Position numbers and translations under genes: made by a program
Origin: Zanthoxylum bungeanum
Taxonomy: Eukaryota; Streptophyta; Magnoliopsida; Sapindales; Rutaceae
Reading direction: 5' to 3'
Assembly: GCA_019454045.1 (NCBI GenBank)
Contig: SKCR01018447.1
Span: 62,001 to 126,000 of the forward strand
DNA length: 64,000 nucleotides
The notes under the pieces: generated by a model
What the model was told of the DNA's origin: nothing
The model's database searches: none
What the model saw: only the letters and a program-made list of their open reading frames with translations
Part shown: positions 11,701 to 23,474 of the stretch, in pieces
Numbering within the stretch: the stretch's first letter is position 1
Layout of the letters: each line of letters begins with the position of its first letter

Positions 11701-14579
11701 TTGGGATATGTCTTTTATCTTCCCAGAAGACTATAATGATTTTTCCTTTGCCGTTTTCAACATTCCAGAATCCTTTGGCCTAGCCTCGGGTTTCTAGAAT
11801 ATCGAAGTGAAGTGCGCCTTGCGCTACTTGCCTATTGCAAATTTTGACTTTATCTCCTTGAGAATAGTCATTAACTCTCCAAGAGTTATTATTGCAATTT
11901 AGTATTTCTAAGATCTAATTATAAATCTATGAAAATCCTTCAATTTCATTATCATACTTTAAGGATCTAACCCTTAGTTCTGACAAAGAAATTAAGGAGT
12001 CTACTTCGGTAAGTATAATGGATTAAGCACTAAAGTTATCATCACATTAATCTTCCAAAGATTATGCTCTACTATTTGCTTAACTCCTGGCTTAGGCCTA
12101 ATATGTTATTTTATCAAATAAAGTAACTTATTATATTTCAGGACTATCCTGAAATTTTATTCCCAATTTGAAAATTAAACCATTTAAATACATTTTCCCT
12201 AGGATCATGTTTTAAATGCTAATCTTTCAATTTAATCTTGATTCTAATAGTCCAACTATTTAATCAACGATTTCGGTACCTTTTATTATAATGATTACAA
12301 TAGTCCAACTATTTAATCAACTATAATTTAATTAAATCAAATACATTGATTACTATAATCCAATTATATAATCAACTATAAATGAAATGTTTGAATATAG
12401 TCCAACTATTTAATTGAAACAACAATTTAAATATTAGTCCAACTAACATTTAATTTATTTGATGAATGATATTTGTTTGAGCGCGTATGGCAAGTAATAA
12501 AACGAATATTACAAATTTAATTCTTGCCTCCCACTATTTTTCGGCGAGCCTCTAACCCTCTGTCGAGTACTCGGGAAACCATGTTTCCTAGCGGGCTAGG
12601 ATCCCGTTAAATATCACACAATCTTGACTTTGGCCCAAAAATTATATGATAATTAACTAGGTAGATCTCTAAGATTAATTGGATCCAATCCAATTCCTAG
12701 ATCCAGTAGGGGGACATCTAAGTCCGAAATATATATCTTATATATGCCAATACATCCAATGTATTACCTAACCTTTTTCCTCTGAATCAACTAAGCCTTG
12801 GCTTTGGCACAACAAACTTAGTGATCCCAGTCAAGCGTGACCCATTGACCATGGAAAGCTTCGTAATCAATGTCGATGGACAAGAAGTGGTCTTGACTTT
12901 GGCCAACAAACCACAACTTGGACAAGACACCAATATGGAACAAAGCTCTCGTGATTCAAACACATCCTTGACGGACAAAGGCCTTGACTTTGGCCAACAA
13001 GCCAATGCCAGTCTCGGATCTTGAGTAAGAATCACTCAATGGAAGGAAAGACGCTTAATATTTTGCGAGGGTTTTTCGAGTGCAAATTGGCAACCAATTT
13101 ATTATCTTTGTTAAGGTCTCATCATCATACACCCTTAAACATGCATTATAAACACATAATAAAGCGCGTATAATAAAATAATAATGATATGTGAATGGAT
13201 ACTTTACACATTGATCCTAGATCAAATCTCTCCCTTTCTCTCTCCCGCTAGCACATGTATCACTTCTACCCGTTACACTACACTTCTAAAGAAACCTCAT
13301 TTACATTGAGGGGAATAGGTGAGAAGAGAATACACAGAATATGGAGGTGATAAGGCTGGACACGCAGGTCCAATTAATAAATCAAATTTATTACAACAAT
13401 TTCTAAAATTGCCCCACCCATCTAATATCCATCCGATATACATTATTCATGCATCGCAACCATGTATTCACACAAGCATGTTATCAATCAATCTAATCAA
13501 ATTAATTAATCTGATAATTAGTGACCATCCAATGTTCAAACAACGATTTGATTTTGCGCCTGTCAAACTCGTTTTGCGAATAAGTACTCAAAGTACGAAT
13601 TCTCGAATTAAATTAAACTACAAAATTAAATCCAATTCAATTTGTATTTAATACTAACTCGCAATTTAATTCCAAATTAAATACTACAGTTTATTAACGA
13701 ACCTATACGACTTAAATTCCAAAATTTAATCGTTACGGGTCTCAAAGCCCGATTAACGTCCAACGTCAATTCAATTAAAGTCCAATGGGCTTTTAATTAA
13801 TTTCTTAAGGCGTGGACTTTTGGTCAACTCGAGTCAAACCGAATAACCAAAATCCAATCCGGGAGTTACCCCATAAGCCCATAAATCAATTTAGGCCCAT
13901 TAGGCCCAATTAAACTTTAAAGGTCCATTAGTCGCATTTGGGCTTTATGGAAGCGGTTTTGGGCCCAATTGGATCCAATCCATTTGGCCTAAACCTAACT
14001 TGGTACAACCAAGCCCAATTAGCCCAATAACAACATAACAAGCCCAATTCAATTTAAGGCCCAATTAATTAAATCATAAAAGTCCAATTTCATAATCTAA
14101 TTAATCCTAAAGTGTATAAAAAAATTAATCACCCAAATCAATATTTCCAAAACATCAAATTAGCCTAATTAATCGTGCTTATCATTATTAAATTATGTCC
14201 AACACAATTTAACAAAAATCAAACCCATATACATGCTATATTAGTCTCGGCCAAGGGGGAATTTTATGCCCAAATCAAATTCAATCCAATTAAATTCAAT
14301 TCAACATTAAATAAATATCCCCAAATGATTTCCAACACATCCAATGATCAAAATCAAAAAATCCAAGACAATTTAGGGCATGCTCATTTTCGGCCAAGCC
14401 ATAACATTTGGGGAAATTTGTTCCAAACATAATTTAATCAAATTGATCCAATCAATCATCAACAAAACATCAATTAAGCATATTAAATCATCCAATTTCA
14501 TTATTCATGCTCAAAATCAATTTTACCCAAATTTTAAGCCCTAAACATTTTTCATGCTTTTACTTGCTCATGATACCAT
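8793..14579 (-). pseudogene. Decayed gag-pol interior of copia A
   Basis: On the minus strand the order is: leader (14565 to about 13050), a conserved untranslated or gag-leading block with repeated TTGTTGGCCAAAGTCAAG-like words (12600-13030), a broken CCHC zinc knuckle (about 11640-11715), reverse transcriptase fragments (about 9715-10000, NKARLL, AKSIWIILAEAACF-like, KIAFL; the usual copia RT stretch ending in K-T-A-F-L), and an RNase H end (about 9080-9130, AAAEAAIEAIWVD). Stops and frame changes are frequent. The longest open piece is 94 codons. No working protein can be expected. Confidence 0.75.
14566..14578 (-). other. Primer binding site of copia A (initiator tRNA-Met)
   Basis: The minus strand reads TGGTATCATGAGC one base inside the LTR. 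Plant copia elements usually have TGGTATCAGAGC. It differs by a one-base insertion, which may have weakened priming. Confidence 0.75.
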
Positions 14580-16656
14580 TGTTGGTATTTGCAAAGGTCC
14601 CAAGATCATTAAACAAGCATGAAACAAGTGCGAATACAAATCAACGAAGTTACGGAATACTTACATCGATCGGTTGAGCGACGCGGGAGGCAACAAAACT
14701 CAAATTCTGCTCACTGGTTGGTCACGGCAGTGACTGATTTCTGCTCCTCCATTTTCGGCTTCAATCATCTTCATCAAGCTCCAAGCTTTGTGATTTGATT
14801 CCAAGCTCATGGGTGGACTTCCCTATCACCTTCGCATGTCTCTCGGAGTGCTAGATCTTGAGAAATTTGCCACAAATTTCCCACACTTTGCTTCCCTTGC
14901 TCACGGTTTCTGCCAAGCAAAACCAGTGAAGAAAATGGCATGTTGACCGAATGAAAGAGATGAAGATTTTGGCTCCCAAAATCATGAACAAAGAGAGAGA
15001 GATGGATGTGTATTTGCTTATTTGATTTCCAAAATCAATAATAAACTTATACCAAAAATTGTGTAAAAGCTTTCCAAAAGTCAACACATAAATTTTGGCT
15101 CCAAAAAGCATTAAATGCTTTCCATCAACTCTCATCAACTCACATCAATCAATCAATCAATTGTCACATCAATCAAAGTGACATGTGATTTGACGATTGA
15201 TGTGACTAGTGATTTGACGCTTTATTTGACTTGCGTGCCACGCTCGAATTCGAAATGCGAATACACTCGCAAATAATCATGGGCTCAGGTTCGCTAATTC
15301 CAAATTAACGAATTTTTTGTTGCGACGTAATTAAATCTAATTTAATTAAATAGTCATGCCTAGCATAATTACTATTCACGTCGCTAACGAATTAATTTTA
15401 AATTAATTCGTTCGCCCGAATTAAAATCTAATTTCAATTCTGCGTCGAAATCCAATTTCGTTTAATATATCGAATATATTAATTTATCGATTAATTCTAA
15501 ATTAATCGTTATCTCTCTTTAATTGATATTTTATCCCAGATAAAATATCTCCACAATTAATCCCAGATTAATTTTCTCTCTCATCTAATTAATCCCAGAT
15601 TAATTAAAGTGCGAGTCATACGTCATAGGTGAATCTTCGGGAAGCGACCCATGAGATCCCCGGATATGTTGGCAGTAAATTCGGTCGTCGGACTATCCAA
15701 AATCGTAAGTACCTCGTACTACGTTTATACCGATTTACAAGACAATGTTGGCTTCTAGCAAAGCGCCATGCCTACCCAATTCTCCAGAAATATCCTTACA
15801 GGAATATAAGGATCTATATCAGGCGTAGTATACATAGTATTACGTATGTCGATCCAGTATCTGATGATCACGTGCTAGGCCTGGGGCTGGAATTGTGTCT
15901 GCCCTGTACGAAGCACATGTCAGATGTCTGGTAACTAGTCTCTATAATCGGATAAACCTGACCTTGTCATTTTATCCCGATGACTGCAGTACATAAGAGT
16001 ACTAGTACCGTATCCTACGTGACCATCATCTCCATATGACTGAAGTGATACTTCCGTCTTGACATCACACCCAACACACTACGATTCTCGATATACCCAG
16101 AAGAGGCGTACACAGAAACCGGTTAAAGCCCTGGACGACAAAAACCAAAGTATATTGATTGTCGCAAGTATTAGCGGTGAAAATCTCAGGTTAATACCAA
16201 ATACACATACCCTGATTTCGGACTTCCATAGACACATAGTCATACTACCAATGAAATTCTGAGGGGGTCTATCCAGAGCGAAGCTGTTTCCCGTACCATC
16301 GGTAAAATACAACCTCCTATTACACTTGCATGAGTATCATATACCCATATATATGAGAACTATGCCATTATGCCCTCCCAACGCGCACAAGTGTAATACT
16401 AGTCTTTTACGTATTTATCGATGTTCAATCTCGATAATACTCTGACTAGGGATATTTAATGATTTATCCTTCGTGGAATGATACTGTCTGATATCATTCT
16501 CAATCCAGGAACAAATCATAGGGACCTCCTATCATTTATATATCTCGGTGATCTAACAAATGATAAGAGTACAATCTCCTCTGTTACATAGTTAATTTGT
16601 ACAACAACACCATGATCTGTACAAATAGTGACGCTATGGGTTATAATTGTCCAACA
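14580..16656 (-). repeat. 5' LTR of copia A (full length)
   Basis: 2077 bp, TGTTGG...CCAACA, next to the primer site. It contains the full ladder of short palindromes at about 15290-15610 (for example TTAATCCCAGATTAA twice). Several open frames seen here (95-101 codons) also exist in the other LTR copies and are LTR sequence, not genes. Confidence 0.85.
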
Positions 16657-17329
16657 GCTGCTGTTTTTTATCCTATATTTAAATTAGAAGGTTTGAATAG
16701 TGATTTACAAGCTTACTATGGTTATTTAGGAATATTAAATGAAATTGATATTACAAGAATAATAGTGAGATTAAGAAATGATTTAATTGAGTTATTTAAT
16801 GATTATATTGTAAGATATAACTTAGGAACATTAGGTGAATCTAGTAGTAGCGAACCGGTAATTCAAACAAGACTTAACGTATGGGATTATTGGTTACTGC
16901 AACGAAATAAAAAAGTTAGGGATACAACAACTAATAACCCCGAATAAGATAATTATTTATCTACAAATTTCGAGTTTCCTACTGAAAGTTTAGTTAGTAA
17001 AAAATTTAAAATCCTTGAATGGTGGAACCGACATCAAAATATATATATCATGTTTTATCAATTATTGCTAAAGAGATATTGGCAGCACCTATTTCCACCG
17101 TTGCGGTTGAGCAAGCCTTCAGCTTGGGAGTCAATATATTGGAAGTTAGACGATTTTCATTACATCCAAGCACTCTAGACGCAACAGCTTGTGTGGATGA
17201 TTGGACTCGAGCTGATCTGAGACAACAAGAAGATGCGCCCGATGATTTCGAAGACTTGTTCGATAATGCATCTGCAACAAAAAGTGCAAGTGGAACCGGA
17301 GCTGAAGGATCAACTGATAATGATGATTG
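16657..17329 (+). pseudogene. hAT transposase, 3' part with dimerisation domain
   Basis: It continues the 6033-7420 reading frame after copia A (AAVFYPIFKLEGLNSDLQ), followed by a stop at 16945-16947 and a frame shift around 17020-17050. It then enters the hAT C-terminal dimerisation domain: LSIIAKEILAAPISTVAVEQ, AFSLGVNILEVRR, and an acidic tail ending at 17329. The family motif is normally S-A-G-G-N-I-L; here the glycine pair has become G-V. Together with the upstream stops this transposase is dead. Confidence 0.85.
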
Positions 17330-17539
17330 ATAATTACAAAATTGTAAATTTACAAAGGGGAAATATCTTAAAATTATAATGGAACTACGTGAGCTTTGAT
17401 TCCTCTCACCGTTAGAGGATACGTAGGCAACTTAAATTTTTAAAAATTTAAGTTCAAGCTCTTCAATTTAATAATTTTATTTATTTATTAAATTAATGTA
17501 ATTTATTTTAATTTATTTTAGAAATTTTAAAAAAAAAGA

Positions 17540-17662
17540 GGTTCGAACCGAACCTGAACCAAACTGATTCGGTTCAAGGTTTCGATTCCACTTAAGTATG
17601 GAATCGAAAATCGGCCGGTTCAGTTCAGTTCCAAATCGGAACCGAACCGCCGGCCAGGTCTA
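17540..17662 (+). repeat. Right TIR and subterminal repeats of hAT
   Basis: GGTTCGAACC-, GGTTCAAGG- and GGAACCGAACCG-like words fill the last 120 bp, ending in the terminal repeat GGCCAGGTCTA at 17652-17662. It mirrors the left end, but the array is shorter. Confidence 0.8.
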
Positions 17663-17670
17663 CCCTCAGG

Positions 17671-18343
17671 CAATACTGCAGCAGAAGACCAACTTATAAA
17701 ATAACTTTACCAGTCACAGCTGGGTTCCCCATTCACACATAGAAGAAGCATGACTATTCCTATATGCAAGTTGATAAAACATAGTTTCTGGATTCATCAA
17801 TCAAAAGATAATAAAGAATAACAAACATCAATTACATTAAACATTAAAAAGTACTTAGGGTTCAACAACATAAACATAAGAACTTAAATACAAGAGCTCA
17901 TCCTTAGCTTTGCTTAGGAGATTAGTTCTCCATGCAGAATAGAGAAATCGCCTTGATAGATCGGAGAGACGTCATGTCAGCTTGAAGTTCTTCGTTATTC
18001 TCTCTCGAAATTGTGTTTCTTGGATCTTTGATGTGTGTTCTCCCTCTGGTTTTCTCTATTTTTCTCTCCCTCTAGGGTTTAGGATGAGCTTATGTTTATA
18101 TGGAGAAATCTCAGAGTCCATATATGGATAAAACACGCCCAAAAGTAAGTTTCTGGAACTCTTCTGGGGCGTCGCAATGCCAAAAAGTAGGGGCTGCGGT
18201 GCCTAACTCGCGGGAAGTATATATGGAGAGACTGCTAAGGGCGCCGCTGCGCCAAAACCTGGGCGCAACGACGCCTGCTGGTTCTTTTATTCTTTACCAC
18301 TTTCTGCATTTCTGCTACTCCCGCCTGCTTTCGATACTTCTGT
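17671..18343 (-). repeat. 5' LTR of gypsy E, second piece
   Basis: It resumes after the hAT target duplication and matches 207-790 of the left LTR from 17745 on. It is interrupted by copia B at 18344. The first 75 bp (17671-17745) have no counterpart in the truncated left LTR, but do match the solo LTR at 30855-33404. Confidence 0.8.
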
Positions 18344-20321
18344 TGTTGGGTTTTCTAGGTCAAACCAAGATCAACTAAGCAAATGAAATGTGTGAATACG
18401 CAAAGAAGATAGCGAAAAATACTTACAATGCTCGGTTGGATGTAGAAGAGAAGTTCAAAACTTTGCCTCCATGGTTGTTACTCCAAGCTTTTCCTTTGAT
18501 GTATGTTGATCTTCCAATCATCTCCTTGAATTACAAACTCATGGATATGTTTCCCTAACACCTTTGTAAGACTCCTTGGATGTGCTAGCACCTTTGATTT
18601 TGAAGCAAAATCAAGAAGCAAATGACAATGGAGAGAAAAAACAAGGCCAAGTTTCGGCCAAGAGAGGAAGAATGAGAGAGAGTTTTTCTTTTGGTATATT
18701 TGGTTTATAAAACCAATTACACTTATGAAAAGTCAACTCCAAATTTGGTATATGCTTTTCCAAAAAGCATAAAGCAAATTGGAGGGAAAATTGGCATTCA
18801 ATGCCTCCATCTACTCCCATCATGAATAGTGACTGGATGTCAATCACAAAAAGGTGACATGACTTCCATCACTAAAGTGACAGGCGATGTGACTTGCGAC
18901 GTGACTTGTGGGCCCCACTTTAATTCAAAATTCGAGTGAGCCCGCAAACACATTCCGGGCTCGGGTTCGTTAATTCCAAATTAACGAATTTTTCGTTGCG
19001 ACGTAATTAAAAAAAAATTAATTAAATAATTATGCCTAGCAAAATTACTATTCATATTGCTCGCGAATTAATTCTAAATTAATTCGCTCGCCCGAATTAA
19101 AATCCAATTTTAATTCCGCGTCGAAATCTAATTTCGTTTAATATATCGAATATATTATTTTATCGATTAATTTGTTCTCTCTCTTTTAATTGAATTTTAT
19201 CCCAGATAAAATTCTCCGTAATTAATCCTAGATTAATTTTCTCTCTCTTCCAATTAATCCTAGATTAATTATGTTCGAGTCATACGTCATCGGTGAATCT
19301 TCGGGAAGCGACCCATGAGATCCCTGGATATGTTGGCAGTAAATCCGGTCATCGGAATATGTACCATGAGATCCCTGGATATGTACCCGGTACCACGTTC
19401 TTACCGATTTACAAGACATGGTTGGCTTCTAGCAAAGCACTGTGCCTACCCAATTCTCCAGAAATATTCTTTTAAGGAATATGTAATCTATGTCAGGCGT
19501 AGTATACGTCGTATTGCATATTACGATCCAGTATCAGATGTCACATGCTAGGCCTGGGGCTGGAATTGTGTCTGCCCCGTACGAAGCATATATCGGATCT
19601 GTGGTAACTAGTCTCTATAATCAGATAAGCATGACCTAGTCATATTATCCCGATGACTGCAGTACATAAGAGGACTAGTTCCGTATCCTACGTGATCATC
19701 ATCTCCATATGACTGGAGTGATACTTCCATCTTGACATCACACCCAATACACTACGATTCTCAATATACCCAGAAGAGGCGTACACTGAACCTGTTAAAG
19801 CCCCGGACCACCAAAACCAAAGTATGTTGATTGTCGTAAGTATTAGCGATGCAAGTCTCAGGTTAAGACCAAATACACCTACCCTGATTCGGACTCCCAT
19901 AGACACATAGTCATACTACCAATGGGATTCTGAGGGGTCTATCCAGAGCGAAGCTGTTTCCGTACCATCGATAAACACAACCACATATCACACTTGCATA
20001 AGTATCCAATACTTAAATATATGAGAACTATGTTGTTATGCTCCCACAACGCGCACAAGTGCAATACTAGTCTATTCTGCATTATCGATGTCTAATCTCG
20101 ATAATACTATGACTAGGGATATTTTAAGGATTAAACCTGTGTGGATTAATACTGTCTCATATCTTATTAATCCGGAACTAATCATATGGACTTGTATCAT
20201 TTATATATCTTGGTAATCCAATTATTAATGATAAAAGAGCAATTTCCTTTGTCACATAGTTAATTTGTACAACATCATGTTCTGTACAAATAGTCATGCT
20301 ATGGGTTATAATTGTCCAACA
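18344..20321 (-). repeat. 3' LTR of copia B
   Basis: 1978 bp, TGTTGG...CCAACA. It contains the palindrome ladder (about 18955-19270). A small local duplication repeats the words ATGAGATCCCTGGATATGT at about 19315 and 19370. A polypurine tract follows at 20322 onward on the minus strand. Confidence 0.8.
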
Positions 20322-20850
20322 ATCTCCCACTTGGCCTATAGCCAATCACTCAAGTGTCCTACACTTGAACTATGTACGGGTCGCTCAAACTTCTGCTGAG
20401 AAACTGCTTTCGTCAGCGGATTCGCAATGTTATAATCTAATGTGATTTATTCGATCATCACATCGCCACGATGTATGATCCGAAGAATCAGATGAAATAA
20501 TTGAAGTATATATTTGGATCGTTGATGAGACCATTAATTCTTTAGCCTGTGATGTAGCCTAGCTCAGCAGCTAACAGAACTACACCTAATCTAATTAGGA
20601 TTATTATAGATCCAAATCGCTTCTATTGCTGCCTCAGCTGCAGCAATATTCCGCTTTTTTTGTTTATTCGGCAACAGTATCTTGCTTGGAAGGTTTCCAG
20701 TTCACTGTTCCGTTATTCAAACTATATAGTACCCTTATTACGACTTATAGTCGTTTTTGTTGATTTGGAAACTTACAGCGGTGAACCCAGTCACTTCAAG
20801 TTTTCCTTCTCCATAGCTTAAGAAAGCATCCTTAGTTCATCTAAGATGTT
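20322..20850 (-). pseudogene. Copia B: 3' end of pol (RNase H remnant)
   Basis: Minus-strand translation has the copia RNase H motif AAAEAAIEAIWIYN around 20600-20650. The sequence ends abruptly at 20850 where it meets its own inverted copy. It is a remnant only. Confidence 0.7.
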
Positions 20851-21205
20851 GCTGCAGCTGAGGTAAACTATTGTATCTTAGATGAACTAAGGATGCTTTC
20901 TTAAGCTATGGAGAAGGAAAACTTGAAGTGACTGGGTTCACCGCTGTAAGTTTCCAAATCAACAAAACGACTATAAGTCGTAATAAGGGTACTATATAGT
21001 TTGAATAACGGAACAGTGAACTGGAAACCTTCCAAGCAAGATACTGTTGCCGAATAAACAAAAAAAGCGGAATACTGCTGCAGCTGAGGCAGCAATAGAA
21101 GCGATTTGGATCTATAATAATCCTAATTAGATTAGGTGTAGTTCTGTTAGCTGCTGAGCTAGGCTACATCACAAGCTAAAGAATTAATGGTCTCATCAAC
21201 GATCC
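20525..21205. repeat. Near-perfect inverted repeat, about 325-bp arms, 27-bp spacer
   Basis: The left arm (about 20525-20850) and right arm (20878 to about 21205) are reverse complements with 3 differences by eye: one T-run length, A/G at about 20646, and C/T at about 20547. The spacer 20851-20877 contains GCTGCAGCTGAGG, also present in the RNase H motif of the arms. Outside the arms similarity continues, but drops to 80-93% and then to LTR-family level. Confidence 0.85.
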
Positions 21206-23474
21206 AGATATATACTTCAACTATTCATCTGATTCGTTCGGATCATACATCGTGGCGATGTGATGATCGTATAAATCGCATCAGACGATAATCATGCAAA
21301 TTCACTAACGAAAGCCTTTCCTCAGCAGTTTGAGCGAACCGTACATAGTTTGGGTGTATGACATTCGAGTGACTGGCTATAGGCCAAGTGGGAGATTGTT
21401 GGACAATTATGACCCATAGCGTCACTATTTGTACAGATCATGGTGTTATTGTACAATTTAACTATGTGACAAAGGAAATTGCTCTTTTATCATTTGTGAT
21501 TAGATCACCATAGATGTATAAATGATAGAGGGTCCATATGATTAGTTCCTGGATTGAGATGATATGAGACAGTATCAATCCACGAAGGTTTAATCATTAA
21601 ATATCCCTAGTCGTAGTATTATCGAGATTGGACATCGATAATGCGGAATAAACTAGTATTACACTTGTGCGCGTTGTGAGGGCATAACGACATAGTTCTC
21701 ATATATTTGGGTATTGGATACTCATGCAAGTGTAATAGGAGGTTGTGTTTTACCGATGGTACGGAAAACAGCTTCGCTCTGGATAGACCCCTCGGAATTC
21801 CATTGGTAGTATGATTATGTGTATATGGAAGTCCGAAATCAGGGTAGGTGTATTTGGTCTTAACCTGAGACTTGCACCGCTGATACTTGCGACAATCAAT
21901 ATGCTTTGGTTTTGGTCGTCCAGGGCTTTAACTGGTTCTGTGTACGCCACTACTGGGTATATTGAGAATCGTAGTGTATTGGGTGTGATGTCAAGACGGA
22001 AGTATCATTCCAGTCATAGTGGAGATGATGTCACGTAGGATACAGAACTAGTGCTCTTTAGTACTGCAGTCATCGAGATGATATGACTAAGTCATGTTCA
22101 TCCGATTATAGAGACTAGTTACCAGACATCCGACATGTGCTTCGTACGGGGCAGACATATTCCAGCCCCAGGCCTAGCACGTGACATCCGATACTGGATC
22201 GCTATACGCAATACTACGTATACTACGCCTGATATAGATTATATATTCCAGTAAGAATATTTCTGGAGAATTGGGTAGGCACGGTGCTTTGCTAGAAGCC
22301 AACCATGTCTTGTAAATCGGTAAGCACGTGGTACGAGGTACGCACGTATTCGGATAATCCGATGACCGTATTTACTGCCAACATATCCAGGGATCTCTTG
22401 GGTCGCTTCCCAAAGATTCACCGATGACAGTTGATTCGAATTAGAATTAATCTGGGATTAATTAAGAGAGAGAATTAATTTGGGATTAATTAAGAGAGAG
22501 AAAATTAATCTAGGATTAATTGAGGTATTATTTAATCTGGGATTAAATGTGTTCGGAAGAGAGAGAACGCGATTAATTTGGAATTAATCGGTAGAATAAA
22601 TTTAATAGTTAAATTTGATTTTTCTATTTAATTTATTCGTATGGGCTAAAATTAATATATCGGATATATTAATATGAATTTGATTTCCTTACGAAATTAA
22701 AATCGGACTTTAATACGAATGAACGAATTAATTTAGAATTAATTCGTAAACAACGTTCGTAATATATTTGCGAGGCATCGTTATTTAATTAAATTAGATT
22801 TAATTATTTAGCGACGAGAATTTGTTTAATCGGATTAAACAGATCCGAGCCGCGGCAAATGTTCGTAGAGACATTTGAATTTTGAATTCAAATGTGGGGC
22901 CCACTTTAAATATGGTAGTTGGGAGAGTGGTTGGCATTTATGCCATACCATCCATTTTCCAACCACCTTGGAATGGTTTTGGCAAAACCATTTACCCAAC
23001 CACCTTGTTTAGGTGAAAAGGGTAAATTGGCTTTTACCAAAACCCTTCTCTCTCTCTCATTTGTGTATGCATCACACAAAACACACTTGGAACAAAAATG
23101 AAACCCTAATACACTCTCAAATGGGCGTGAACTTGGTGTCTCTTCCTCTTTGATTTTGTGGCAAAATCAACAAAGCTAGCACTTCATGGAATCAACTAAG
23201 GTGATAGGGAAACCAACTCAAAGCTTGGAATCATCACTCAAAGCTTGGATCTGGGAGATCTTCATTCACAACTCAAAGCTTGGAATCAACAAATGAAGGA
23301 TCTTGGAAACCAACTCAAAGCTTGGAATCAACAAATGAAGGATCTTGGAGATCTTCTTCTCAAAATTTTAAAAACTCAAATTCATTCAATGTAAGTAATT
23401 ATGTAACTTATAATGTATTTATGAACATTTTTTCTTGCTTATTAGATCCTTGGCATGTTCTAGGAAAACTAACA
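20878..23474 (+). mobile_element. Copia C: pol end plus 3' LTR, plus strand
   Basis: RNase H sequence in plus orientation (20878-21385), a polypurine tract (AAGTGGGAGAT, about 21386-21396), then a complete LTR of 2078 bp from TGTTGG at 21397 to CTAACA at 23474. The rest of the element, including its other LTR, is absent. After 23474 the sequence returns to copia B pol on the minus strand. The LTR has its own 60-bp repeat at about 23190-23370 (CAACTCAAAGCTTGGAATCA). Confidence 0.8.

Larger units (their letters stand above)
7426..16656 (-). mobile_element. Ty1/copia element A (complete, dead)
   Basis: The boundaries are TGTTGG at 7426 and CCAACA at 16656, with a perfect 5-bp target duplication GCTGC at 7421-7425 and 16657-16661. 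Both copies of that site lie in the hAT transposase frame, which rejoins exactly across the insertion. The primer site (14566-14578) puts the element on the minus strand. LTRs are 7426-8792 and 14580-16656. They differ at about 6 of 215 sampled positions, so they are roughly 97% alike. The interior holds broken gag, RT and RNase H only. Confidence 0.92.
5456..17662 (+). mobile_element. hAT transposon, 12.2 kb, split by copia A
   Basis: Terminal inverted repeats TAGACCCGGCC (5456-5466) and its partner TAGACCTGGCC read inward from 17662. The flanking 8-bp target duplications are ACCTCAGG (5448-5455) and CCCTCAGG (17663-17670), 7 of 8 identical, as expected for hAT. Both ends have arrays of GGTTCC/GGAACC words (5460-5740 and 17540-17655), probably transposase-binding sites. 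Inside are the two halves of a BED/hAT transposase gene, split by copia element A. Without A the element is about 3.0 kb. It sits in the LTR of gypsy E. Confidence 0.9.
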
